From positions 1 to 39,359 of the forward strand of contig JAGBUB010000031.1 in NCBI GenBank assembly GCA_017631035.1: a stretch of DNA of 39,359 nt, given 5' to 3'. Position 1 is the first letter of the stretch. Each line of letters starts with the position of its first letter. Origin of the DNA: Alistipes sp. (GTDB lineage: Bacteria; Bacteroidota; Bacteroidia; Bacteroidales; Rikenellaceae). Under the pieces are notes generated by a model, which saw only the letters and a list, made by a program, of their open reading frames with translations, did not search any database and had not been told where the DNA came from. The position numbers and the translations under genes were made by a program. Below, in pieces: positions 8,577 to 16,856 of this stretch.

Positions 8577-9359
8577 ATGAAAGTTAGAGAAATAACTTCG
8601 CTCATTGAGGCTTTTGCCCCTCTCTCCCTGCAGGAGTCGTACGACAACTCGGGTCTTATTGTCGGACGTGATGACGATGAGGTGCACGGCGTACTTCTGG
8701 CCGTTGATGTTACCGAGGAGGTGATTGCCGAGGCTGTGAGTGAGGGTTGTGATATGATTATTACCCACCACCCGATAATCTTCCACGCACTCAAGCGCTT
8801 TAACTCTGCCTCGCAGACCGAGCGTTGTGTCGAGGAGGCCATTCGTCGTGGCATAGTGTTATATGCGGCACACACCAATCTTGACTCCACGCCTCAGGGT
8901 ATGAGCTGGCGTGTGGGACAGATGCTTGGACTGGAGCATATGCAAGTCTTGCAGAGCAGTTCGCCCGAGGGAGCGGGCTTTGGTGTGGTAGGAGAGTTAC
9001 ATAGTGCCCTGCCCTCGGAGGTGTTTATGCGCGAGGTGATGGAGCGCTTCGGTGTGAAGGCTCTGCGACATAGCGATATTGTCAAGGAAAAAGTGCAGCG
9101 AGTTGCAATCTGCACAGGCTCGGGTGGCTCGCTTATCGACCAGGCCCGAGAGTCGGGTGCGGACATCTATTTGACGGCAGATTTGCGCTATAACGACTTT
9201 ATGCGACACGAAAATGCAATTATTTTGGCTGATATGGGCCATTTTGAAAGCGAATATTGCGCAATTCAAATTTTATTTGATATTTTATCAAAAAAAATAC
9301 CTATCTTTGCAGTTCGCAAGAGTGTGCGCTCGCGTAACCCGATAAATTACACTATTTGA
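8577..9359 (+). CDS. Nif3-like dinuclear metal-centre protein
   Basis: At 260 residues this is the short form of the Nif3/YbgI family, lacking the inserted PII-like domain of the ~365-residue form. Likely metal ligands are visible: H64-H65 in IITHHPIIFH, D103 in AHTNLD, and H222 with E226 in MGHFESE. Family members form toroidal hexamers with two metals per subunit. They are annotated as GTP cyclohydrolase type 2 homologues, but the physiological reaction is uncertain. The last 25 codons are unusually AT-rich because they overlap a promoter for the next gene. It starts 3 bases after the MerR-type stop. Confidence 0.9.
   Translation: MKVREITSLIEAFAPLSLQESYDNSGLIVGRDDDEVHGVLLAVDVTEEVIAEAVSEGCDMIITHHPIIFHALKRFNSASQTERCVEEAIRRGIVLYAAHTNLDSTPQGMSWRVGQMLGLEHMQVLQSSSPEGAGFGVVGELHSALPSEVFMREVMERFGVKALRHSDIVKEKVQRVAICTGSGGSLIDQARESGADIYLTADLRYNDFMRHENAIILADMGHFESEYCAIQILFDILSKKIPIFAVRKSVRSRNPINYTI
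9276..9309 (+). promoter_or_regulatory. Promoter inside the 3' end of the Nif3-like gene
   Basis: TTTG at 9276-9279, a 22-base gap and TATCTTTG at 9302-9309 lie in the coding sequence of the Nif3-like gene. They should start a transcript about 80 bases before the zinc-ribbon ATG. Confidence 0.65.
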
Positions 9360-9398
9360 GGGTGAAATTTAAGTGCGTCTAAAATAAATTTATAACAT

Positions 9399-10148
9399 AT
9401 GGCACAGAAGAAAACATCTGAAGTTGATTACTCTATGCAGGAGAAGATTATGGCTCTTTACGAGTTGCAGAAAATCGACTCTCAGATCGACGAGATCAAC
9501 AAAGTGAAGGGAGAACTGCCCTTGGAGGTGCAGGATCTCGAGGACGAAATCGCAGGTTTGAATACTCGCATCGAGAACATTAATGGCGAGGTTGAGGAGT
9601 TCAACTCACTCACCAAGCAGCGTAAGCGCGAGATCGATCAGGCCAAGATTCAGATTTCTCACTACAAGGAGCAGCAGAACAACGTTCGCAACAACCGCGA
9701 GTATGATGCCATCACCAAGGAGATCGAGTATCAGGAGTTGGAGATCGAGTTGGCAGAGAAGCGTTTGAGAGAGTATTCTACCGCCATCAAGAACAAGAAG
9801 GCTCAGTTGGAGAGCGCCGAGGCAGTTGTTGCCGATCGTGGTATCGACTTGGCTGCAAAGAAGGGCGAGTTGGAGAGCATCGAGGCTGAGACAGCCGATC
9901 AGGTAGCAGCACTTGAGGCTAAGGCCGACAAGGCTAAGTCGAAGATTGACGAGCGCCTGCTTACAGCCTACAACCGTATCCGTCGCAGCGTGCGTAATGG
10001 TTTGGCAGTGGTGACTGTAAAGCGTGATGCTTGTGGTGGTTGCTTTAACCGCATTCCTCCTCAGCGTCAGGTAGATGTACGTCAGGGCAAGAAGCTCATC
10101 GTGTGTGAGTATTGCGGTCGTATCCTGGTAGCCGATGGCGAGGAGTAG
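9399..10148 (+). CDS. Coiled-coil protein with C-terminal C4 zinc ribbon
   Basis: The 249-residue protein is almost all long heptad-rich helix from about residue 12 to 195 (a Glu/Lys/Gln-rich coiled coil). It ends in a zinc ribbon with C212-x-x-C215 and C236-x-x-C239 (CGGCFNRIPPQ and CEYCGRIL). This is the DUF164/zf-RING_7 family. It is commonly beside nif3 genes in several phyla and has been linked to nucleic-acid or ribosome-related roles in some; its role here is not established. It has its own promoter within the preceding gene and a strong terminator after it, so it can be expressed separately. Confidence 0.88.
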   Translation: MAQKKTSEVDYSMQEKIMALYELQKIDSQIDEINKVKGELPLEVQDLEDEIAGLNTRIENINGEVEEFNSLTKQRKREIDQAKIQISHYKEQQNNVRNNREYDAITKEIEYQELEIELAEKRLREYSTAIKNKKAQLESAEAVVADRGIDLAAKKGELESIEAETADQVAALEAKADKAKSKIDERLLTAYNRIRRSVRNGLAVVTVKRDACGGCFNRIPPQRQVDVRQGKKLIVCEYCGRILVADGEE

Positions 10149-10176
10149 TTGGCTCGAGTAGAATTATCGAAACAGG

Positions 10177-10208
10177 GGTAGAATCAGTTGTGGTTCTACC
10201 CCTTTTTT
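10177..10208 (+). terminator. Terminator after the zinc-ribbon gene
   Basis: The stem GGGTAGAA/TTCTACCC has a 10-base loop and six T follow. It lies 28 bases past the stop and separates this unit from nadE. Confidence 0.88.
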
Positions 10209-10234
10209 AGTGAAAAATCACAAGGGATTATTCC

Positions 10235-10262
10235 TTTGTTTATAAAATAATTACTACCTTTG
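10235..10262 (+). promoter_or_regulatory. Promoter of the nadE-rnf unit
   Basis: TACCTTTG at 10255-10262 is a full -7 match. The nearest TTTG is at 10235-10238, only 16 bases upstream, so the -33 element is weaker or shifted. No other promoter is obvious between here and the end of the rnf genes. Confidence 0.6.
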
Positions 10263-10306
10263 CGGCGTATTTGTATTGGAATGTTATTTAACCATTTCAC
10301 CTTAAG

Positions 10307-11890
10307 ATGAAAATTGCTCTCGCCCAATTAAATTACACTATTGGAGATATTGACGCCAATGTAGCGAAAATTATCGATGCTATCCGCAGAGCCGAGCGTG
10401 AGGGTGCCGATTTGGTCCTCTTTGCCGAGTATGCCATCAGCGGAACACCGGCGTATGATTTGTTGCGTAAATCAACTTTCCTCACACTCTGTGAAGAGGC
10501 TCTGGAGGAGATTGCAGAGGCTTGTACTCGTGTTACAGCAATTGTTGGTTCACCCTATTTGACCGAGCGTGGCGCAGTAAGTGCAGCCGCAGTATTGCGT
10601 AACGGATGTGTCGATCATATTGTCGCTAAGCAGCACGTTACGGCTCGTCGTGAGATGGGTTTCATTGTCGAGGGTGAAGGCTATCAGACTATCGACATCT
10701 GCGGTAGCAAGGTGGCTGTTTTGGTGGGCAACGATGTGGCGCACCTCTCGGAGATTGATTTCAATGCAGATCTCGTTGTTAATGTCAATTCACGCCGATA
10801 TGGTAAGGGCCTGCTCACACGCCGTCTGGAGATGTTGCGTAGCTTGGCTTTCACCGAGGGTCGCAGTATTATTATCATCAATCAGGTTGGTGGCTCGGGC
10901 GATATCGTCTATGATGGTACGTCGGGCATTCTAAACAAGGAGGGCAAGCTCGCTCTCATTATGAAGAGCTTCGAGGAGGATTTCCGCATCTACGACACTG
11001 AGGCCGAGAATACCCCCATCGAGGTTCCCTACACGACCTACAACGACCGCACACGCCTGGTGTATGAGGCAGCGTGCTTGGGTCTGCGTGATTACTTCCA
11101 CAAGAATGGTTATAAGAAGGCTTGTATCGGTCTTTCGGGCGGTATCGACTCGTCGGTTGTCGCTTGCTTGGCCGTAGGTGCTTTGGGCAAGGAGAATGTC
11201 AAGGGCCTGATGATGCCTTCACGTTTCTCGCCCGATGAGTCGGTTGAGGATGCAAAGGCTCTGGCCGAGAACTTGGGCATAGAGTTCAGCGTTCTGCCCA
11301 TCAACGAGGCATACTCAGCCATTATGGATACACTCAAGCCTGTAACAGGTGGTACCGAGTTTGATGCTACCGAGGAGAATATTCAGTCGCGTATCCGTAC
11401 CGTGTTGCTGATGGCTTTGCAGAACAAGGATGGCTATGTGTTGCTGAACTCATCGAATAAGAGTGAGAATGCCATCGGTTGGTGTACACTCTATGGCGAT
11501 ACAGCCGGTGCATTCAGCCCTACTGGCGATCTTTACAAGAGCGAGATGTACGATTTGGCTCGATATATCAACAGCCGTTTCAATAACGTTATTCCTGATA
11601 TCATCCTCAAGAAGGAGCCTTCGTCGGAGCTTCGTCCCGACCAGAAGGATAGCGACATCCTGCCTCCCTACGAGGTTGTCGATGCCATCCTCTATCGTAT
11701 GATCGAGAAGGGTCAGCACCGTGAGGAGATTATCAATGCAGGCTTCGACTCTGATGTTGTCGAGAAGATTCACTCGATGGTTATGACCAACGTAAAGAAG
11801 CGTTACCAGTATCCCCCTGTGTTGCGACTTTCTAACCGCTCGTTCCGCCACGAGTGCCACTTCCCATTGGTAAATAAGTACGGCTATTAA
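10307..11890 (+). CDS. nadE: NAD+ synthetase with degenerate N-terminal amidase domain
   Basis: The 527-residue protein has the two-domain plan of glutamine-dependent NAD+ synthetase: a nitrilase-fold amidase (about residues 1-245) and an ATP-dependent synthetase domain (about 250-527) with the ATP-PPi loop GLSGGIDSS at 275-283. The synthetase domain looks intact, including NSSNKSE and YGDTAGAFSP. In the amidase domain Glu41 (FAEYAISG) and Lys108 (VAKQH) sit where the catalytic Glu and Lys are expected. At the place of the nucleophilic Cys (usual context ICED) this protein reads LVGND with Gly141. It should therefore make NAD+ from nicotinate adenine dinucleotide using free ammonia. rseC-like and rnf genes follow after 10 bases. 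Confidence 0.92.
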   Translation: MKIALAQLNYTIGDIDANVAKIIDAIRRAEREGADLVLFAEYAISGTPAYDLLRKSTFLTLCEEALEEIAEACTRVTAIVGSPYLTERGAVSAAAVLRNGCVDHIVAKQHVTARREMGFIVEGEGYQTIDICGSKVAVLVGNDVAHLSEIDFNADLVVNVNSRRYGKGLLTRRLEMLRSLAFTEGRSIIIINQVGGSGDIVYDGTSGILNKEGKLALIMKSFEEDFRIYDTEAENTPIEVPYTTYNDRTRLVYEAACLGLRDYFHKNGYKKACIGLSGGIDSSVVACLAVGALGKENVKGLMMPSRFSPDESVEDAKALAENLGIEFSVLPINEAYSAIMDTLKPVTGGTEFDATEENIQSRIRTVLLMALQNKDGYVLLNSSNKSENAIGWCTLYGDTAGAFSPTGDLYKSEMYDLARYINSRFNNVIPDIILKKEPSSELRPDQKDSDILPPYEVVDAILYRMIEKGQHREEIINAGFDSDVVEKIHSMVMTNVKKRYQYPPVLRLSNRSFRHECHFPLVNKYGY

Positions 11891-11900
11891 TACATCTCTT

Positions 11901-12323
11901 ATGGCATCAGTCAAACATTGCGGTGAGGTTGTGCGTATCGAGGACCAGAGTGTCTTCGTGCGAATGACTGTCAATAGTGCTTGCAGTGCTTGTCACGCCA
12001 AGGGAGTATGTGGTGCGTCGGAGCAGATAGATAAGATAGTAGAGGTGACTACAGCGGATGCTTCTGCCTATAAGGTGGGGGAGAGTGTCGAGGTTGCACT
12101 TATGCGAAATGATATGGGTCCCAAATCGGTCTTTTTGGCCTATGTGGTGCCCTTTTTTGTTTTGACCATAGCACTTGTCGGTGCATTAGCCGTGGGTGCA
12201 AGCGAGGGTGTAGCCGTTGTGGCTGCGCTCGTTGGTGTGGTTGTATGGTACGTGGTGCTGTATGCGTTGCGCTCGAAGATTAAGGATAGAATAAAATTTA
12301 TAATAATTAAACAAACAAAATGA
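11901..12323 (+). CDS. RseC/MucC-family membrane protein
   Basis: The 140-residue protein has a Cys-rich N-terminal part (C7, C28, C31 and C37 in SACSACHAKGVC) followed by two membrane helices at about 78-100 and 105-125 and a short basic tail. This is the RseC layout. Members accompany Rnf/Rsx complexes and help in reducing SoxR in enterobacteria. Here there is no SoxR in view, so a role in assembly or redox control of Rnf is more likely. The stop overlaps the rnfB start (ATGA), which implies translational coupling. Confidence 0.88.
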   Translation: MASVKHCGEVVRIEDQSVFVRMTVNSACSACHAKGVCGASEQIDKIVEVTTADASAYKVGESVEVALMRNDMGPKSVFLAYVVPFFVLTIALVGALAVGASEGVAVVAALVGVVVWYVVLYALRSKIKDRIKFIIIKQTK

Positions 12324-13243
12324 CGGTATTATTATCAACAATTCTGACACTCTGCGTAGTGGGTATTCTTGCAGCCGTTATCTTGTACTTCGTGGCACAG
12401 AAGTTCAAGGTAGAGGAGGATCCTCGTATCGACGAGGTTGAGAAGATGCTCCCGGGAGCTAACTGTGGTGGTTGTGGATTTGCCGGCTGCCGTGCTATGG
12501 CCGAGGCTATGGTTGTGCGTGACGACATCTCTACACTGTTCTGCCCCGTTGGTGGTGCCGAGTGTATGAAGAAGATGGCTGCTTACCTTGGTAAGGTAGC
12601 ACCTGAGAAAGAGCCTACCGTAGCAACTGTTCGTTGCGGTGGCGTATGTAGCAAGCGTCCTCGTACTAACGAGTACAACGGCACCAAGAAGTGTTCTGTT
12701 GCTGCTTCGTTCTATGCTGGCGAGACTGCTTGTGCTTATGGTTGTTTGGGTTATGGCGATTGTGTCGATGCTTGCCAGTTCGACGCCATCAAGGTTAATC
12801 CCGAGACTGGTATTGCCGAGGTAGATCCCGACAAGTGTACCGCTTGTGGTGCTTGTGTTAAGGCTTGCCCCAAGGGTATCATCGAGCTTCGCAAGAAGTG
12901 GCCCAAGAACCGCGCCGTGTATGTGAGCTGTGTATCGAAGGACAAGGGTGCCGTTACGATGAAGGCCTGCAAGGCTGGTTGCATCGGTTGTGGTAAGTGT
13001 GCCAAGGTTTGTGCGTTCGGTGCTATTACAGTGGAGAATGGTGTTGCTTACATCGATTCACAGAAGTGTAAGTTGTGCCGCAAGTGCGTTAATGAGTGTC
13101 CTACGGGCGCTATCGTTTTGAAGGGTATGGATCCCCTTCCCAAGGAGCCCAAGGCTCCTGCAGCAAAGCCCGCAACACCCGCCGCTGAGCCCAAGAAGGC
13201 TGAGGCAGTGGAGAAGAAAGAGAGTGTAAACGAGCAGAAATAA
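12320..13243 (+). CDS. rnfB: Rnf electron-transport complex subunit B
   Basis: RnfB is the iron-sulphur entry subunit of the membrane ferredoxin:NAD+ oxidoreductase. The 307-residue protein has an N-terminal membrane anchor (about 4-26) and a 4Fe-4S domain with C49, C52, C57 and C75 (ANCGGCGFAGC, later CPVGG). Further ferredoxin-type motifs follow at about C142-C152, at C173/C176/C179/C183, at C221/C224/C227/C231 and at C250/C253/C256/C260. The tail is low-complexity, rich in Pro, Ala and Lys. The number of clusters is higher than in the E. coli RsxB form and fits the longer anaerobe type. It starts inside the stop of the RseC-like gene. Confidence 0.96.
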   Translation: MTVLLSTILTLCVVGILAAVILYFVAQKFKVEEDPRIDEVEKMLPGANCGGCGFAGCRAMAEAMVVRDDISTLFCPVGGAECMKKMAAYLGKVAPEKEPTVATVRCGGVCSKRPRTNEYNGTKKCSVAASFYAGETACAYGCLGYGDCVDACQFDAIKVNPETGIAEVDPDKCTACGACVKACPKGIIELRKKWPKNRAVYVSCVSKDKGAVTMKACKAGCIGCGKCAKVCAFGAITVENGVAYIDSQKCKLCRKCVNECPTGAIVLKGMDPLPKEPKAPAAKPATPAAEPKKAEAVEKKESVNEQK

Positions 13244-13253
13244 AGATTTTGGT

Positions 13254-14612
13254 ATGAAGACATTTCCTATAGGCGGAGTTCATCCGTCGGATAATAAACA
13301 ATGGAGCTGCAATAAGGCTATCGAGACTTTGGCTCTTCCCGATGTCGTAAACATTCCGCTCGGACAGCACATCGGTGCCCCCGCAACAGCTAAGGTTGCT
13401 AAGGGCGACAAGGTACTCACAGGTCAGCTCATCGCTGAGGCTACAGGCTTTATGTCGGCGAATATCCACTCGCCCATCTCGGGTACGGTTACAGCCGTTG
13501 ATATGTTGCCCAATGGACAGGGCGTGCGCCAGATGATGATTACCATCAAGCGCGAGGGCGACGAGTGGATGCCCGAGATTGACCTCTCGAAGGATATTAA
13601 GCGCGAGTGCGAGTTGGACTCAGCCGCTATCATTGCAAAGATTAAGGACGCAGGTATCGTAGGTATGGGTGGTGCTACATTCCCCACTCACGTTAAGCTC
13701 TCGATTCCTAATGGTTGCAAAGCCGAGTACTTGATTATCAACGGTGTAGAGTGTGAGCCCTACCTTACTTCAGACCACCGCACAATGTTGGAGCGTGGTG
13801 AGGAGTTGCTCATCGGCGTTGAGATCCTGAAGAAGGCATTGAACGTAGATAAGGCTATCATCGGTGTTGAGAACAACAAGCCCGATGCTATTGCTAACCT
13901 TAATAAGATTATCGCCGAGAAGAAGTTTGCTATTTCGGTTGAGCCCCTGAAGGTGCAGTACCCCCAGGGTGGTGAGAAGCAGCTTATTGCTGCCGTAACA
14001 GGCCGCGAGGTACCCCCTCCTCCTGCACTCCCTATCCACGTAGGTGCCGTAGTGTGCAACGCTTCTACAGCCGTAGCGGTGTATGAGGCTGTGCAGAAGA
14101 ATAAGCCCCTGATTGAGCGTGTAGTAACCGTAACAGGTAAGGATGTTAAGCAGACTCGCAACCTGCTCACTCGTATGGGTACACCTATCTCTACGCTGCT
14201 TGAGATGGCTGGTGGTCTGCCCGAGGGCGATGTTAAGGTTGTTAATGGTGGTCCTATGATGGGTCGTGCCATGTCTAACGTAGACTCGCCCGTAACAAAG
14301 GGTTGCTCGGGTATTACAATCTTTAGTGGCGAGGAGACTCGTCGTGTGGCCGAGAGCGAGTGTATCAAGTGTGCCAAGTGTGTGGCAGCCTGCCCGATGG
14401 GCTTGGAGCCCTACTTGTTGCAGCGCTTGGCTGCAAAGCAGATGTGGGACGAGATGGAGACTGAGCGCATCCCCGATTGTATCGAGTGCGGTTGTTGCCA
14501 GTACACCTGCCCCGCGGGTATCCCCTTGTTGGATTATGTACGCTTGGGTAAGCAGACCGTGATGGGTATCATCCGTGCACGTGCCGCTGCCGCAGCTGCT
14601 GCTAAAAAATAA
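13254..14612 (+). CDS. rnfC: Rnf electron-transport complex subunit C
   Basis: RnfC is the peripheral NADH/FMN subunit, related to NuoF. The 452-residue protein has the nucleotide-binding GMGGATFPTHVK block (about residues 137-148) with VNGVECEPYLTSDHR after it. Two C-terminal 4Fe-4S motifs follow: C370/C373/C376/C380 and C409/C412/C415/C419. It lacks the long Ala/Lys-rich C-terminal extension of enterobacterial RsxC and stops with a short poly-Ala tail. It lies 10 bases after rnfB and 21 before rnfD. Confidence 0.96.
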   Translation: MKTFPIGGVHPSDNKQWSCNKAIETLALPDVVNIPLGQHIGAPATAKVAKGDKVLTGQLIAEATGFMSANIHSPISGTVTAVDMLPNGQGVRQMMITIKREGDEWMPEIDLSKDIKRECELDSAAIIAKIKDAGIVGMGGATFPTHVKLSIPNGCKAEYLIINGVECEPYLTSDHRTMLERGEELLIGVEILKKALNVDKAIIGVENNKPDAIANLNKIIAEKKFAISVEPLKVQYPQGGEKQLIAAVTGREVPPPPALPIHVGAVVCNASTAVAVYEAVQKNKPLIERVVTVTGKDVKQTRNLLTRMGTPISTLLEMAGGLPEGDVKVVNGGPMMGRAMSNVDSPVTKGCSGITIFSGEETRRVAESECIKCAKCVAACPMGLEPYLLQRLAAKQMWDEMETERIPDCIECGCCQYTCPAGIPLLDYVRLGKQTVMGIIRARAAAAAAAKK

Positions 14613-14633
14613 CGAAAATAAAAGAAGAGAGAT

Positions 14634-15620
14634 ATGGCAAATAAATTTATTGTTGCGCCTGCACCTCATATGCACAATCCGCACTCGACACAGTCGTTGA
14701 TGCGCGATGTGATTTTGGCCTTGGTACCTGCTCTGCTGGTATCGGTCGTGGTGTATGGTTTGAGCGTACTCTACGTTACGGCTATTGCTGTAGCGAGTTG
14801 CGTAGTGGTGGAGTTCTTGATTCAGAAGTATCTTGTCAAGGGCAATCCCACCATCGGTAACCTGTCGGCTGTGGTTACAGGTCTTTTGCTTGCATTCAAC
14901 CTCCCCGCCAGCATTCCTTGGTGGATTATCGTTATCGGCTCGGTGGTTGCTATCGGTGTTGCGAAGATGACCTTCGGTGGCCTTGGTCACAACCCCTTCA
15001 ACCCTGCGTTGGTAGGTCGTGTGTTCCTGCTTATCGCTTACCCCGTGCAGATGACCTCATTCCCTGAAATTGAGCCCGTTATTGGCGGCATTGCCGATGC
15101 ATTCTCGGGTGCTACTCCTTTGGCAGCCATCAAGTCGGGTGCTATGTCGGTTACCGATGCTAACCTTATGACTATGTTCGGTGGCTTCACCTCTGGTTCT
15201 ATGGGTGAGCTCTCGGCTGCGGCTCTGCTTGTGGGTGGACTCTATATGTTGTGGCGTCGTGTTATCACTTGGCACATCCCCGTGGCTGTGTTGGGTTCGA
15301 TGGCAGCTTTCGCCTTTATCGTAGCCTTGATGCAGGGTGGTGGTGCTGAGTTGTATGCTCTGCCTTTGTTCCACCTCTTGGCTGGTGGTGCTATGCTCGG
15401 TGCAATCTTTATGGCAACCGACTATGTAACCTCGCCTATGACTACCAAGGGTATGGTTATTTATGGTGTAGGTATTGGTGTGATTACAATGGTTATCCGT
15501 TTGTGGGGTGCTTATCCCGAGGGTATGTCATTTGCAATCTTGTTGATGAATGCCGTTACACCTCTTATCAATAAGTATGTGAAGCCTCGCCGCTTCGGTG
15601 TAACAACAGCTAAAAAATAG
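14634..15620 (+). CDS. rnfD: Rnf electron-transport complex subunit D
   Basis: The 328-residue integral membrane protein has about nine to ten predicted helices. It carries the covalent FMN attachment motif D155-A-F-S158-G-A-T161 (ADAFSGATPLA), with Thr161 the expected attachment residue. It also has the conserved GGLGHNPFNPALVGR segment. RnfD is homologous to NqrB and takes part in ion translocation. It ends 12 bases before rnfG. Confidence 0.96.
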   Translation: MANKFIVAPAPHMHNPHSTQSLMRDVILALVPALLVSVVVYGLSVLYVTAIAVASCVVVEFLIQKYLVKGNPTIGNLSAVVTGLLLAFNLPASIPWWIIVIGSVVAIGVAKMTFGGLGHNPFNPALVGRVFLLIAYPVQMTSFPEIEPVIGGIADAFSGATPLAAIKSGAMSVTDANLMTMFGGFTSGSMGELSAAALLVGGLYMLWRRVITWHIPVAVLGSMAAFAFIVALMQGGGAELYALPLFHLLAGGAMLGAIFMATDYVTSPMTTKGMVIYGVGIGVITMVIRLWGAYPEGMSFAILLMNAVTPLINKYVKPRRFGVTTAKK

Positions 15621-15632
15621 GAGGACGGAGAT

Positions 15633-16277
15633 ATGAAGAGTACACTTTTTAATATGGTTGCCGTCCTGTTCACCGTAACCCTTATCGCTTCGGCTGGTGT
15701 GGGTGCAGTGAATATGATTACGGCTGATGCTATTGCCGAGGCTAACGCTGCGGCTACTACACAGGCTGTGTCGAATGTTCTGCCCGAGTTCGATAATACC
15801 GAGATCAGCGAGCAGACTATCGACGATATGACAATCACTGTATATACTGCAACCAATGCTGGCCAGACAGTAGGCTACGCCGTTGAGTCGATGACAAAGA
15901 ACGGTTTTGGTGGTGTTATCCGCCTTATGGTTGGCTTTGGTGCCGATGGCAAGATTCTTAACGTAAACGTATTGCAGCAGTCGGAGACTCCTGGTCTTGG
16001 TACCAAGATGGCCGACGAGGGCAACGCATTGCTTTCAAGCATTCAGAATAAGAATTCGTGGGAGATTGAGTTTAAGGTGAAGAAGGATGGCGGTGAGCTG
16101 GATGCTTTGACGGCTGCTACTATCTCTTCACGCGCCTATTACGAGGCTGTAGCTCGTGCCTACGAGGCTTATAAGGTAGCGTGTGGTTATCAGGAGTCAG
16201 CCGACAGCGTGTCGGGTGCTACTGCAACTGCCAACAATGCGGGCCAGCAGGCTCAGAAAGGAGGTCAGAATGAATAA
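15633..16277 (+). CDS. rnfG: Rnf electron-transport complex subunit G
   Basis: The 214-residue protein has one N-terminal membrane helix (about 8-30) and an extracytoplasmic FMN-binding domain, as in NqrC. The motif QQSETPGLGTKM is typical. At the usual flavinylation place it reads D157-A-L-T160-A-A-T163 rather than the common DxxSGAT; the Thr is kept. The C-terminal tail contains an exact D191-S-V-S194-G-A-T197. An AGGAGG Shine-Dalgarno sequence at 15619-15624 precedes the ATG. The last 8 bases overlap rnfE. Confidence 0.95.
   Translation: MKSTLFNMVAVLFTVTLIASAGVGAVNMITADAIAEANAAATTQAVSNVLPEFDNTEISEQTIDDMTITVYTATNAGQTVGYAVESMTKNGFGGVIRLMVGFGADGKILNVNVLQQSETPGLGTKMADEGNALLSSIQNKNSWEIEFKVKKDGGELDALTAATISSRAYYEAVARAYEAYKVACGYQESADSVSGATATANNAGQQAQKGGQNE
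16257..16265 (+). promoter_or_regulatory. Strong Shine-Dalgarno site for rnfE
   Basis: AAAGGAGGT lies inside the last codons of rnfG, 4 bases before the ATG at 16270. Such strong sites are rare in this phylum, and this one decides the rnfE start over upstream in-frame ATG codons. Confidence 0.75.
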
Positions 16278-16854
16278 GATGCAGATCATACTTAATGGTA
16301 TTTTGAAGAATAACCCCACCTTTGTGCTGGTGTTGGGTATGTGTCCTACGTTGGGTACTACCACCTCGGCCGTGAATGGTTTGGGTATGGGTGTGGCGAC
16401 TATGGCCGTGTTGATTATGTCGAACTTGGTTATCTCGCTCATCAAGAACTTTATCCCCGATAAGGTGCGTATCCCCGCATTTATCGTGGTTATCGCATCG
16501 TTCGTTACCATCATCCAGATGTTGATGCAGGCCTATGTGCCTTCGCTCTATGCAAGCTTGGGTGTGTTTATCCCCTTGATCGTAGTAAACTGTATCATCT
16601 TGGGTCGTGCCGAGGCCTTCGCGTCGAAGAATGGCGCTATGGACTCTATCCTCGATGGTGTGGGTATCGGCTTGGGCTTTACCATTGCGCTTACACTTAT
16701 TGGTGCTGTGCGTGAGATTTTGGGTAGCGGTGCTATCTTCGGTTTCTCGCTCGGTATTGCCGATTATATGCCTTTGGTATTCGTATTGGCTCCTGGTGCA
16801 TTCTTTGTGCTGGGCTATATGATGGTGTTGTTTAACAAATTAGCTAAGAAGTAG
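16270..16854 (+). CDS. rnfE: Rnf electron-transport complex subunit E
   Basis: The 194-residue integral membrane protein has six predicted helices and is homologous to NqrD. I chose the ATG at 16270 because of the strong Shine-Dalgarno site just before it and because the family begins with [16 protein letters not shown]. The upstream in-frame stretch is only rnfG read in another frame. The two conserved half-membrane cysteines are in LGMCPTLG and VVNCIILG. With the matching pair in RnfA they hold an iron centre within the membrane. It starts 8 bases before the rnfG stop and ends 2 bases before rnfA. Confidence 0.95.
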   Translation: MNKMQIILNGILKNNPTFVLVLGMCPTLGTTTSAVNGLGMGVATMAVLIMSNLVISLIKNFIPDKVRIPAFIVVIASFVTIIQMLMQAYVPSLYASLGVFIPLIVVNCIILGRAEAFASKNGAMDSILDGVGIGLGFTIALTLIGAVREILGSGAIFGFSLGIADYMPLVFVLAPGAFFVLGYMMVLFNKLAKK

Positions 16855-16856
16855 TT

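Noticed and set aside
13770-14990. Long open frame of about 400 codons antisense to rnfC and rnfD
   Set aside because: It lies fully opposite conserved rnf genes, has a repetitive His/Thr/Leu-rich composition and no recognisable domain. It is a shadow of biased codon use.
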